Shown here: one piece after another, positions 35,981 through 44,525 of the stretch | How the letters are laid out: each line of letters begins with the position of its first letter | Position numbering within the stretch: the stretch's first letter is position 1 | Position numbers and translations under genes: made by a program | The notes under the pieces: model-generated | What the model saw: the letters and a program-made list of their open reading frames with translations, nothing else | Told to the model about the DNA's origin: nothing | The model's database searches: none | Origin: Actinoalloteichus_B caeruleus | Lineage (GTDB): Bacteria; Actinomycetota; Actinomycetes; Mycobacteriales; Pseudonocardiaceae | Assembly (NCBI RefSeq): GCF_000718005.1 | Contig: NZ_JODV01000005.1 | Direction: 5' to 3' (one strand) | Length of the DNA stretch: 64,000 nt

Positions 35981-36417
35981 ATGCGGGAACCGGACGAGGA
36001 GACCGACGCGGTCGCGGCGGTGCGGCGGGGCCAGCGGGCCTCACCCTGTTCTCCCAATTCCACGCCCGTCCCCGCCGTTCCGGTGAGCTCGCCGCCGCGC
36101 TCCGGACGGAGCCGTCCACGGTGAGCCGACGGGTCGCCGCGCACGTGCGGGAGGGGCCGCCGCGCGGTGCACCGGGGCCGGCCGATCGCCGAGCGCGCCC
36201 GCTCGCCGTCCGGGGGAACGGCGCCGGTCCGCTCCAGGAGCGGTGCCGATCCCGACGCCGACTCCACGGCCGTGTCCTCGACGGCGGGGGCGTGGCGGAC
36301 GGCGAGGCGCTGACCCCCCAGCCCGCCAGGCCGAACACGGCCTGTGCCGAACGATTACCAACTCGTACCACCGAGCTCGCCGACGAGCGGGCCGGTCCAC
36401 TCAGGGGAAGTGAATGA
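35981..36417 (+). pseudogene. MarR-family regulator, decayed by frameshift and deletions
   Basis: A start ATG at 35981 opens a frame beginning MREPDEETDAVAAVRRGQRA, like the N-terminus of actinobacterial MarR regulators. The match then passes to another frame: LTLFSQFHARP (36040 on), SGELAAALRTEPSTVSRRVA (the recognition helix), GPADRRARPLAV (the wing) and finally NTACAERLPTRTTELADERAG. The dimerisation helices and the first helix-turn-helix elements are shortened, so at least one frameshift and one deletion have occurred. The second frame is open from 35959 to its stop at 36417, which overlaps the ATG of the exporter as ATGA, the relic of a coupled marR-exporter operon. Confidence 0.7.
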
Positions 36418-38174
36418 GCAACAGCATGGCGGCACGGGACACCGGTCCCCGCGCCGACGGGGGACTGACCCACCGGCAGGTACTCACCATCATCAGCGGC
36501 CTGCTCGCCGGCATGTTCCTCTCCGCGCTCGACCAGACGATCGTCTCCTCGGCGATGCGGGTCATCGCCGACGAACTGCACGGGCAGACCGCGCAGGCCT
36601 GGGCGACCACCGCCTACCTGATCACCGCGACGATCTCGACGCCGCTCTACGGCAAGCTGTCCGACATCTACGGCCGGAAGCCGATGTACCTGACGGCCAT
36701 CACGGTCTTCGTCGTCGGCTCGGCCCTGTGCGGCGTCGCGGCCTCCATCTACCAGCTCGCGGCCTTCCGCGCGGTCCAGGGCCTCGGCGCCGGCGGGCTG
36801 ATGTCGCTGGCGCTCACCATCGTCGCGGACATCGTCAGCCCCCGGCAGCGGGGCCGGTACCAGGGCTACTTCATGGCCGTCTTCGGCGTGTCGAGCGTGC
36901 TGGGGCCGGTGCTCGGGGGATTCTTCGCCGATCTGGACGACCTGGCCGGGGTGGCCGGCTGGCGCTGGGTCTTCCTCGTGAACGTGCCCGTGGGCGTGGT
37001 CGCCTTCCTCATCGTCGCCAAGGTGCTCAACATCCCGCACCACCCGGTGCGGCACCGCGTGGACTACTGGGGAGCGGCCGCGCTCGTCGTGGGCCTCGTC
37101 CCCCTGCTGACGGTGGCGGAACAGGGCAGGGAGTGGGGCTGGAGCTCACCGCTGTCGCTGCTGATGTTCGCGGTCGGCACCGTCGGGCTGGTGGCCTTCG
37201 TGCTGGTGGAGCGGCGGATGGGGGACGAGGCGCTGCTGCCCCCTCGGCTCTTCCGATCCGGGACGTTCCGGCTCGCCAACGTGCTCAACTTCGTGGTCGG
37301 CCTCGGGATGTTCGGCGGGATGATGTCGGTCCCGCTCTACCTCCAGATCGTGAAGGGGCTCAGCCCGACCGAGGCCGGGCTCATGATGTTGCCCACCACC
37401 TTCGGGATCATGGTCGCGACCGGGGTCGTCGGCCAACTCATCGCCAGGACCGGACGGCTGAAGGTCTTCCCGATCCTCGGTACCGGGCTGCTCACCCTGT
37501 CGTACCTGTTGTTCTCGCAGGTGACGGTGGACACGCCGCTCTGGCAGATCGGTCTGGTCATGGTCGTCCTCGGCGGCGGGCTCGGCCAGTGCATGCAGAC
37601 GCTGACCCTCTACGTGCAGAACGACGCCCCGCCGAGGGACTCCGGGGCGGCGACGGCCTCGGCGAACTTCTTCCGCCAGAACGGGGGGACCGTCGGAGTC
37701 GCGGTGTTCCTCTCCGTCCTGTTCTCCGTCGTGGGGGACCGGATCACGTCCGCTTTCGAGTCGGCCGCGCGGACACCCGAGTTCCAGCGCGCCCTGACCG
37801 ACCCCGCCGTACAGGCGGACCCCGCGAACGAGCGGTTCCTGGCGTCGCTGGAAGGAGCTGGCGGCGGGTCCGCTGGCCTCGACCTGAACGACACCTCGTT
37901 CCTGAACGGGCTGGACCCGAGGTTGGCGCGGCCGGTGTTGGAGGGATTCGCGAGCGCGGTCGGCACGGTCTTCCTGATCGGACTCGGCGTGGTGGCCTTG
38001 GCCTTCGCCCTGTCCTGGTTCCTCCGGGACGTGCACCTGTCCGACCGTTCGAACCTCGAGCAGCTCGCGGCGGAGCGCGCGGCGGCCCAGGCCGAGGGTG
38101 CGCCGGAACCGAGCGCTCGGTCGGAGGAGGGAACCGCTCGGGGGGCGGAACCTTCGACGACCAGCCAGGTCTGA
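36414..38174 (+). CDS. DHA2-family (EmrB/QacA) 14-segment drug exporter
   Basis: This 586-residue membrane protein is a proton-driven major facilitator of the DHA2 group, which expels toxic compounds. It has 14 predicted membrane segments. The first carries LSALDQTIVSSA, typical of EmrB/QacA; motif A is GKLSDIYGRKPMY, and motif C is VLGPVLGGFF. A long outer loop lies between the last two segments (about residues 440-520), and there is a cytosolic Ala/Glu-rich tail. GGGGAAG is five bases before the ATG. It follows the decayed MarR gene with an ATGA overlap, so expression may now be derepressed. The substrate cannot be predicted. Confidence 0.92.
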   Translation: MSNSMAARDTGPRADGGLTHRQVLTIISGLLAGMFLSALDQTIVSSAMRVIADELHGQTAQAWATTAYLITATISTPLYGKLSDIYGRKPMYLTAITVFVVGSALCGVAASIYQLAAFRAVQGLGAGGLMSLALTIVADIVSPRQRGRYQGYFMAVFGVSSVLGPVLGGFFADLDDLAGVAGWRWVFLVNVPVGVVAFLIVAKVLNIPHHPVRHRVDYWGAAALVVGLVPLLTVAEQGREWGWSSPLSLLMFAVGTVGLVAFVLVERRMGDEALLPPRLFRSGTFRLANVLNFVVGLGMFGGMMSVPLYLQIVKGLSPTEAGLMMLPTTFGIMVATGVVGQLIARTGRLKVFPILGTGLLTLSYLLFSQVTVDTPLWQIGLVMVVLGGGLGQCMQTLTLYVQNDAPPRDSGAATASANFFRQNGGTVGVAVFLSVLFSVVGDRITSAFESAARTPEFQRALTDPAVQADPANERFLASLEGAGGGSAGLDLNDTSFLNGLDPRLARPVLEGFASAVGTVFLIGLGVVALAFALSWFLRDVHLSDRSNLEQLAAERAAAQAEGAPEPSARSEEGTARGAEPSTTSQV

Positions 38175-38184
38175 TCGTGTTCGG

Positions 38185-38228
38185 AGGCAGGGTGGCGCGG
38201 GCCCGGCGGGCCGGTGACCACCCTGCCT
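38185..38228. terminator. Bidirectional hairpin between the exporter and ppa
   Basis: AGGCAGGGTGG (38185-38195) and its exact reverse complement (38218-38228) form an 11-bp stem around a GC-rich 22-nt loop, between two convergent genes. Confidence 0.75.
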
Positions 38229-38259
38229 CAACCCCACCTGGCGGTGGGCGCGGACCCGC

Positions 38260-38748
38260 TCAGTGGTCCGAGGTCCTCAGCCGCTCGTAGGACCGCTTGA
38301 TCTCGGCCTCGGCCTCGGCCCGGCCGACCCACATGGCGCCCTCGACGCTCTTCCCCGGCTCCAACTCCTTGTAGACGGTGAAGAAGTGCTGGATCTCCAG
38401 CTTGTAGAACTCGGCGAGGTGGTGGATGTCCCGCAGGTGCTCGGAACGGGGGTCGTCGGCGGGGACGCACAGGACCTTGTCGTCGCCGCCCTTCTCGTCC
38501 CGCATCCGGAACATCCCGATGGCACGGGACCGGATCAGGCAGCCGGGGAAGGTCGGTTCCTGCACCAGCACCATCGCGTCGAGCGGGTCGCCGTCCTCAC
38601 CCAGCGTGTTGTCCACGAAGCCGTAGTCGGCCGGGTACTGGGTCGCGGTGAACAAGGTCCGGTCGAGACGGATCCGACCCGTCTCGTGGTCCATCTCGTA
38701 CTTGTTCCGCTCCCCCTTGGGAATCTCGATCGTGACGTCGAACTCCAC
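38260..38748 (-). CDS. ppa: Inorganic pyrophosphatase
   Basis: Ppa hydrolyses pyrophosphate to phosphate in the cytosol. The 162-residue protein starts VEFDVTIEIPKGERNKYE and contains the metal-binding motif DGDPLDAMV (signature D-G-D-P-L-D) and DDKVLCVPADDPR, with the usual length of family I enzymes. The GTG at 38748 is preceded by GAGGA with spacing 6, which rules out the much longer upstream frame. The gene is divergent from dacB with 169 bp between them, the same arrangement as Rv3628/Rv3627c in M. tuberculosis. Confidence 0.96.
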   Translation of the reverse strand: MEFDVTIEIPKGERNKYEMDHETGRIRLDRTLFTATQYPADYGFVDNTLGEDGDPLDAMVLVQEPTFPGCLIRSRAIGMFRMRDEKGGDDKVLCVPADDPRSEHLRDIHHLAEFYKLEIQHFFTVYKELEPGKSVEGAMWVGRAEAEAEIKRSYERLRTSDH

Positions 38749-38917
38749 TCGGATCCTCGCTTGTTCTGTGTGGGTGCGGCGCGCCGACCGCACCGTGCGT
38801 CCTGCTGGTGCCCGCGTCCTAGTCTGGAGCGCGAACTTCGTCGAAGCCGCGTCCGAGCCGCCGTCGCGGATGTCACTCCAGTCCCGTGTTGCCCGAATGA
38901 CTGCCAAGGAGCTCCGA

Positions 38918-41362
38918 GTGTCCGGAACCGGACAACCACCGGTGGGTGCGCCCAGGCCACCGGACGACCGGCCGACAGGCCGGACCGACGGTGCGCAGGA
39001 CCGCTCACGGGACCGCTTTCCGGACGGCACCGTACCCCGTGGCCCAGCGGAACAGCAGCCTGTGTCGGCCTCACCACGGTTGGAGGGCCAGGTTCCGTGG
39101 CCATCCTCACAGTCCGGTCCCCCCGGGCAACCGCCTCCCCCCGGCGCTCCACCGCGTACTCCACCCGGCGGGCAGCCCCAGCCGGGGCAACCGCCCATGC
39201 GCGGTGTGCTGCCCGTGAACGAGCGCGACGCGGCGGGGGAGCAGCACCCCGGGCCTGGCGGGCGCCCAGGGGGGCCACCCGCGCGTCCGGCGGGTGCCGC
39301 CGGCGCGGGGCCGGCCGCGACCTCGCTCTCCGGCTCACTGCCGTTGGACGGTCCGCCTGCCGGTGACCGGCCGACGGCCGCGCTCCCCACGCCGCCGCCC
39401 CCCGCGCGCCCGCCCTCCGATCGCGGGCCGAACCCGGCCCTCACGCCCGCTGGGCCGGCCGGCCCGCCCCCGCCGGGCCGTCCGGGCCGCGCGGGGTCGG
39501 GGGCGCGCCCGGCCGGACCGCCGCCAGGCCCGCCCGGCGGCGCCCCGAGGCACCCGGGGACCCCGCCCGCCGGGATGCCGGCGTCGCACCGGCCGGGCCC
39601 GCCACCCACGTCCACGGCTCCGCCCACCCCGGCCAACCCGGACGCGCTGCCGACGGTGCGCACCCGGGTGCCCACGCCAGCCCACGGCCTCCCCACCCCC
39701 GGGGGACCAGACCCCCTCGGCCGGCCCACCGCCGCGCCCGACGGCGACGCCGCCACCGGCCGGGGCGGCACCACGTTCATGCGGCCCGACCCCGGCCCGT
39801 CGGCGGCCTCGTCCTCGAGCGAGGAGACCGGGGATACCCCCCAGGCCCCGGTCGCCACGGCCCCCGAGGGCGTGGAGCGGGCGGAGGAGTCCGGGGGGAG
39901 CCCCCCTCCGGGAGGTCCGCCGACGGAGCCCCCGGAGGACGAGGAGGAGAGGCCGGCGCCGAAGGGGCGAGGCCGCCTGCTGGCCATCGGAGCCCTGGCC
40001 CTCGTGGTCGCGGTCGGCACGGTGACGGCGTTCACGGTCGAGCCGGTCGGACGGTTCCTCGGTCTGCGTGGGCCCGAGGTGGCCCCCGGCCCACCCGCCC
40101 CCCCGGCGGTGGAGCCGGATCCGGTGCTGCGCGCGCTCGACCTGGGCGCGAGCGGCCCTTCCGCGGAGGGGCTGACGGCGCGGCTCGACCAGGTCGGCGC
40201 ATCCCCGGCGTTGGGCAACCTGAGCGGGGTCGTCCTCGACCCCGCCAGCGGTGAGACCCTGTGGGCTCTCGACGAGGCCGTCCCACGCACACCGGCGTCC
40301 ACCACGAAGCTGCTCACCGCGGCGGCGATCCTGCTCACCGTCGAGCACGACACCACTCTGGAGACGCGGGTCGTCCAGGGGGAGGAGCCGGGGACCCTGG
40401 TGCTGGTCGGCGGCGGCGATCCGACGCTGTCGGTCCTCCCCCGTGACACACCGACCTACAACTACCCCGACGCCGCCCGGCTGGACGACCTCGTGGAGCA
40501 GGTCCAGGCGGCCACGTCGGAGCCGGTCGAACGCATCGTGGTGGACGCGAGCCGGTACACCGGTGAGCGGCTCGCCCCGGGCGTGGGCGAGTCGGACGTC
40601 CCGGGCGGGCACATCGCGCCCGTCGAGCCGGTGATGCTCGACGTCGACCGGCAGGACCCCCTCCTCGCGACCACCCCGCGTTCCTCGGAGCCGGCGCTCG
40701 CCGTCGGGCGGGCGCTCGGTGAGCGGCTGGGCGTGCCTCCCGACGCGGTGGCGGTCAGTCGGGAGCCGGTGGCGGGAGAGGGAGCGACCGTTCTCGGCGA
40801 GGTCTCCTCACCCAGCATCGAGCGGATGGTCGAGTCGATGGTGTTGACCTCCGACAACACCCTCGCCGAAACCCTCGCCAGGGAACTCGCCATCGCCACC
40901 GGGCACGAACCGAGCTTCGCCGGAGCCACCACCGCCATCCTGGAGGTCCTCGCCGAGCACGGGCTCGACGTCTCCACGGTCGCCCTCTCCGACGCGAGCG
41001 GGATGTCCACCGAGAACGACATCTCCCCGGCCGTGCTGGCCGAGCTGCTCGCCGAGGCCGTCGGGCCGGACCGCCCGGACGAGGTCGCCATGATGCTGCG
41101 CCCGATGTTGCCCGGCCTGCCCGTCGCGGGTGCCAGCGGAACCCTGGGTGGCAGGTACATCGACAACGCGCGGGAGGGCCGCGGCTGGGTGCAGGCCAAG
41201 ACGGGCACCCTGACCGGGGTGAGCACGTTGGCGGGCATCGTCACCGACGTCGAGGGCAAGCTCCTCGTCTTCGCGCTGATGTCAGACGGGGCGAACACCC
41301 TGGAGGCGAGGGCCGCCCTCGACGAGATGGCCGCGGCCATCCGCACCTGCGGCTGTCGCTGA
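38918..41362 (+). CDS. dacB: D-alanyl-D-alanine carboxypeptidase, PBP4 (S13) family, with long Pro-rich N-terminus
   Basis: This 814-residue protein trims or cuts peptidoglycan stem peptides outside the membrane. The first 350 residues are cytosolic, extremely rich in Pro, Gly and Ala and without a domain. A membrane helix follows at about 354-373 (LLAIGALALVVAVGTVTAF). The S13 peptidase domain has S461-T-T-K464 (nucleophile), S645-D-N647 and K761-T-G763. The last residues contain two cysteines (CGC). The GTG at 38918 has AAGGAG six bases upstream and is preferred over earlier in-frame starts. PBP4 proteins of other actinobacteria have shorter tails, so the length of this one is notable. Confidence 0.92.
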   Translation: MSGTGQPPVGAPRPPDDRPTGRTDGAQDRSRDRFPDGTVPRGPAEQQPVSASPRLEGQVPWPSSQSGPPGQPPPPGAPPRTPPGGQPQPGQPPMRGVLPVNERDAAGEQHPGPGGRPGGPPARPAGAAGAGPAATSLSGSLPLDGPPAGDRPTAALPTPPPPARPPSDRGPNPALTPAGPAGPPPPGRPGRAGSGARPAGPPPGPPGGAPRHPGTPPAGMPASHRPGPPPTSTAPPTPANPDALPTVRTRVPTPAHGLPTPGGPDPLGRPTAAPDGDAATGRGGTTFMRPDPGPSAASSSSEETGDTPQAPVATAPEGVERAEESGGSPPPGGPPTEPPEDEEERPAPKGRGRLLAIGALALVVAVGTVTAFTVEPVGRFLGLRGPEVAPGPPAPPAVEPDPVLRALDLGASGPSAEGLTARLDQVGASPALGNLSGVVLDPASGETLWALDEAVPRTPASTTKLLTAAAILLTVEHDTTLETRVVQGEEPGTLVLVGGGDPTLSVLPRDTPTYNYPDAARLDDLVEQVQAATSEPVERIVVDASRYTGERLAPGVGESDVPGGHIAPVEPVMLDVDRQDPLLATTPRSSEPALAVGRALGERLGVPPDAVAVSREPVAGEGATVLGEVSSPSIERMVESMVLTSDNTLAETLARELAIATGHEPSFAGATTAILEVLAEHGLDVSTVALSDASGMSTENDISPAVLAELLAEAVGPDRPDEVAMMLRPMLPGLPVAGASGTLGGRYIDNAREGRGWVQAKTGTLTGVSTLAGIVTDVEGKLLVFALMSDGANTLEARAALDEMAAAIRTCGCR

Positions 41363-41447
41363 ACGGGGCGGGCGGGGCCGGGAAAGGGCGCACGGTCGGT
41401 GAGGGCCCCGGCACCGCTCGCGGTCACCAGCCCGGGGTGCCCTCCGG

Positions 41448-41453
41448 TAGCGT
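41448..41453 (+). promoter_or_regulatory. -10 element for a leaderless metalloprotease-like gene
   Basis: TAGCGT fits the -10 consensus and ends seven bases before the GTG at 41461, so the mRNA would begin at or next to the start codon. Confidence 0.5.
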
Positions 41454-41460
41454 CTGGGGT

Positions 41461-42543
41461 GTGGACGCCAAGTCAGTGGCAACCGTGCCCGCGCGGGTCG
41501 ACCGGACGGGCCCCATCGCCTGGGACGTCGCCAGGTCCACCGCGGTACGCCTCGTCGGCCGAGGGCCGCAGGTGCCGATGGAGGACGCACTCCGCGCCGT
41601 TTCGGGGCTCCGCGAACTGAGCGGGGAGGCGGAGGGCCACGTCAGGGAGCTCACCGGGCTCGGGCACGACCTCCCCCTGCGGGAGGGGCTGGTGCTCGAC
41701 CGCCCGGGGTGGGCGTCCTCCGCGGTGGAGGGCATGGCGGCCCTGGTCGACCGGGCCATGCCCGCTCGGCGGAACGCGGGGTTGATCGCCGCGCTGGCCT
41801 CGAAGGCGGCCGGCGTCCAGGCCGGAGCGGTGCTCGCCTACCTCGGTGGGCGGGTGTTGGGCCAGTACGACCCGTTCGGCGGCGACGACGGGCAGGGGCG
41901 GCTCCTGCTCATCGCGCCCAACATCGTCGGGGTCCAACGTGCGCTGCGGGTGCCGCCGGCCGACTTCCAGATGTGGGTGTGCCTGCACGAGGCGACGCAC
42001 CGGCTGCAGTTCACCGCCGTCCCGTGGCTGCGCGACCACTTCGCCACCGAGGTGGGAACCCTGCTCGGGTCGATGGACGAGACCGTCGTCGGAGCGCTTG
42101 ACCGGCTACCCGAGCTGGTGCGGGCTCTCCGCAACCGGCGGTCGTCCGACGGCGGCGAGCCGCCCGCCCTCGTCGAGCTGCTCCAGTCACCGGCCCAGCG
42201 CGCCCACCTGGACCGGCTGCTGGCCCTGGGCACCCTCCTCGAAGGGCACGCCGACCACGTCATGGACGCCGTCGGACCCAGGGTGGTGCCCTCCGTGCGG
42301 CGCATCCGGGCGCGGTTCACGGTGCGCCGGCGAGGCGGCGGACTGCTCGACCGTGCCCTGCGGGTCCTGCTGGGAGTGGATGCCAAGGTGCGTCAGTACG
42401 CCGAGGGAGCCGCCTTCACCAGGCACGTCGTCCGGCGGGCCGGCATGGACGGGTTCAACGCGGTCTGGACCTCACCGGAGACCCTGCCGACCCGCGCCGA
42501 GATCTCCGAGCCGGCGGCCTGGCTCCGTCGCGTGCACGGCTGA
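41461..42543 (+). CDS. Zinc-dependent metalloprotease-like protein (DUF2342)
   Basis: This 360-residue protein belongs to DUF2342, also labelled 'coenzyme F420 biosynthesis associated'. The probable zinc site is CLHEATHRLQF (H-E-x-x-H) with a further acidic/His segment EGHADHVMD that could give the third ligand, the arrangement of gluzincin-like enzymes. The rest is mainly helical. No proteolytic substrate is known for the family. The GTG at 41461 has no Shine-Dalgarno but a well-placed -10, so it is likely leaderless. It stands between dacB and tilS, as Rv3626c does in M. tuberculosis. Confidence 0.82.
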   Translation: MDAKSVATVPARVDRTGPIAWDVARSTAVRLVGRGPQVPMEDALRAVSGLRELSGEAEGHVRELTGLGHDLPLREGLVLDRPGWASSAVEGMAALVDRAMPARRNAGLIAALASKAAGVQAGAVLAYLGGRVLGQYDPFGGDDGQGRLLLIAPNIVGVQRALRVPPADFQMWVCLHEATHRLQFTAVPWLRDHFATEVGTLLGSMDETVVGALDRLPELVRALRNRRSSDGGEPPALVELLQSPAQRAHLDRLLALGTLLEGHADHVMDAVGPRVVPSVRRIRARFTVRRRGGGLLDRALRVLLGVDAKVRQYAEGAAFTRHVVRRAGMDGFNAVWTSPETLPTRAEISEPAAWLRRVHG

Positions 42544-42577
42544 ACGGCCACGCGGCGACGGCGTCGTGACGTGAACG

Positions 42578-43570
42578 ATGAGTGACCGAACCCCCGCCGT
42601 GTCCCGCACGCGGGTCGCGGTCCGGGCCCTGCTGGACACCGCGACGAGTGGGGGGCACCTCGAACCAGGCTGCCTCGACGTGGCCTGCTCGGGTGGCGCC
42701 GACTCCCTGGCCCTGGCGGCCGCGGCCGTGTACGAGGGGCATCGTCGCGGCCTCGTGGTGCGGGGCGTCGTCGTGGACCACGGCCTCCAGCCCGGTTCGC
42801 GCGAGGTGGCCGAACGGGCGGCCGAACAGCTGGTCGGCCTCGGCGTGGACGAGACCCTCGTCCTCCGACCGGAGGTGGCCGGGGGAGGAGGGGTCGAGGC
42901 CGCTGCCCGCCGTGCCCGGTACCAGGCCCTGCGGGGGGCGCTGCGTGATCCACGCCAGCTCGTCCTCCTCGGCCACACCCTCGACGATCAGGCGGAAACC
43001 GTCCTCCTCGGGCTGGGGCGCGGCTCCGGTCCCCGGTCGATCTCGGGTATGCGCGCCCTCGACCCGCCCTGGGGGCGCCCGTTGCTGGGCTGCTCCCGCG
43101 CCGTGACCGCGCGGGCGTGCCGCGAGCTCGGACTGGAACCCTGGACCGACCCGCACAACAGCGACCCGAGGTTCACCAGGGTGCGGCTCCGCCGTGAGGT
43201 GCTCCCCCTCTTGGAGGAGGTGCTCCAGGGGGGTGTCGCCGAGGCACTGTGCAGGACGTCCGCGCAGCTCAGGGAGGACGGGGCCGCGCTTGACCAGTGG
43301 GCCGACGAAGTGCTCTCCCGAGCCGGGAGTGACCAAGGACACGGTGCGCTGGAGGTCCGGGCCGTCGAGGGCGCGCCGGTCGCGGTGCGGCGCAGGGTGC
43401 TGCGCGGGTGGCTGATCTCCCACGGGGCTCGTGAGCTCACTGACCTGCACCTGCGCGCTGTGGATGATCTTGTCGGGCGCTGGCGCGGGCAGGGCGGGGT
43501 GTGGCTACCGGGAGGGTTGGTCGTCGAGCGCGCGCATGGCAGGCTTCAGGTCGGTCGCCCGGCGGGGTGA
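42578..43570 (+). CDS. tilS: tRNA(Ile)-lysidine synthetase
   Basis: TilS modifies C34 of the CAU-anticodon tRNA-Ile to lysidine, which changes its reading from AUG to AUA; it is essential. The 330-residue protein has the ATP PP-loop SGGADS near residue 38, the motif GHTLDDQAETVLLGLGRGSG, and SRAVTARACRELGL with WTDPHNSDPRFTRVRLR, which is diagnostic. Residues 235-330 form the short substrate-binding domain. It ends 55 bases before hpt, with which it is usually co-transcribed. Confidence 0.94.
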   Translation: MSDRTPAVSRTRVAVRALLDTATSGGHLEPGCLDVACSGGADSLALAAAAVYEGHRRGLVVRGVVVDHGLQPGSREVAERAAEQLVGLGVDETLVLRPEVAGGGGVEAAARRARYQALRGALRDPRQLVLLGHTLDDQAETVLLGLGRGSGPRSISGMRALDPPWGRPLLGCSRAVTARACRELGLEPWTDPHNSDPRFTRVRLRREVLPLLEEVLQGGVAEALCRTSAQLREDGAALDQWADEVLSRAGSDQGHGALEVRAVEGAPVAVRRRVLRGWLISHGARELTDLHLRAVDDLVGRWRGQGGVWLPGGLVVERAHGRLQVGRPAG

Positions 43571-43624
43571 GCCTCGGCGACGCGGCCTGGCGACCACCCA
43601 CGACTGGACCTGATTCCCAAGGGG

Positions 43625-44188
43625 ATGCCCTCCGTGTACGACGGCGACATCGCATCGGTACTCGTCTCTGAAGAGCAGATCAAGGACAAGGTCACCGAGC
43701 TGGCCGGTCGGCTGGCCGAGGACTACCCGGCCGGGTCGAGATCGACCGACCTGCTCCTCGTCGGCGTGCTCAAGGGCGCCGTCATGTTCATGACCGACCT
43801 GGCCAGGGCCCTGCCGGTGCCCACCCAGCTGGAGTTCATGGCGGTCAGCTCCTACGGCTCCTCCACCTCCTCCTCGGGAGTGGTGCGCATCCTCAAGGAC
43901 CTCGACCGGGACATCGCCGGCCGGGACGTGGTCATCGTCGAGGACATCATCGACTCGGGGCTCACCCTGTCCTGGCTGCTCAAGAACCTGAGCACGCGGG
44001 GCCCGGCGTCCATCGAGGTCTGCACCCTGCTCCGCAAGCCCGACGCCGTGCAGGTGGACCTGCCGGTGCGCTACGTGGGCTTCGACATCCCCAACGAGTT
44101 CGTGGTCGGCTACGGCCTCGACTACGCGGAGCGTTACCGCGACCTGCCCTACATCGGTTCGTTGGAGCCGAGGGTGTACTCCAGCTGA
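43625..44188 (+). CDS. hpt: Hypoxanthine phosphoribosyltransferase
   Basis: Hpt salvages hypoxanthine and guanine by joining them to PRPP. The 187-residue protein has the PRPP-binding motif VVIVEDIIDSGLT (about residues 103-115), a flexible-loop region MAVSSYGSSTSSSG and the C-terminal VGYGLDYAERYRDLPYIG. Length and motif order are typical. AAGGGG lies directly before the ATG at 43625. The order tilS-hpt-ftsH is conserved across Gram-positive bacteria. Confidence 0.96.
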   Translation: MPSVYDGDIASVLVSEEQIKDKVTELAGRLAEDYPAGSRSTDLLLVGVLKGAVMFMTDLARALPVPTQLEFMAVSSYGSSTSSSGVVRILKDLDRDIAGRDVVIVEDIIDSGLTLSWLLKNLSTRGPASIEVCTLLRKPDAVQVDLPVRYVGFDIPNEFVVGYGLDYAERYRDLPYIGSLEPRVYSS

Positions 44189-44426
44189 CCGGCGGGACGG
44201 CCCGTTCGGCGGTAGGCGACCACCCCGGGTGAGGTGACCCGCCTCACCGCGAGATGCGGGGTGGTTCCCCTCCAGGGGGGAACTTTCCCGAGGGGCGTTC
44301 CGTTGGACCCCACGTCAGGCGCCGTGCGAGGACAGCACGGCGGTGCCGGCCAGCCGGTGCCTGTACGTACGGACCGCCGCTCGGGCCGGGTGGTACCACT
44401 CCGGGGGTGGAGGCCGCCGTGGGCGG

Positions 44427-44432
44427 TACGCT
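44427..44432 (+). promoter_or_regulatory. Possible -10 element of ftsH
   Basis: TACGCT fits the -10 consensus and would start an mRNA with a leader of about 85 nt. The region 44189-44525 between hpt and ftsH has no gene; GC-rich hairpins are present. No -35 was found. Confidence 0.4.
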
Positions 44433-44525
44433 GGTCCGAACGGGGAGCCATTGCCCGGGCGGCGCCCAAGTTCCGCCCGACACGCACGCCAGGGAGGGTC
44501 GAGGCCGGAAGACGGCCGTAGCCGA

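Noticed and set aside
44189..44525. Riboswitch or structured leader before ftsH
   Set aside because: GC-rich hairpins are present, but no known riboswitch core could be recognised.
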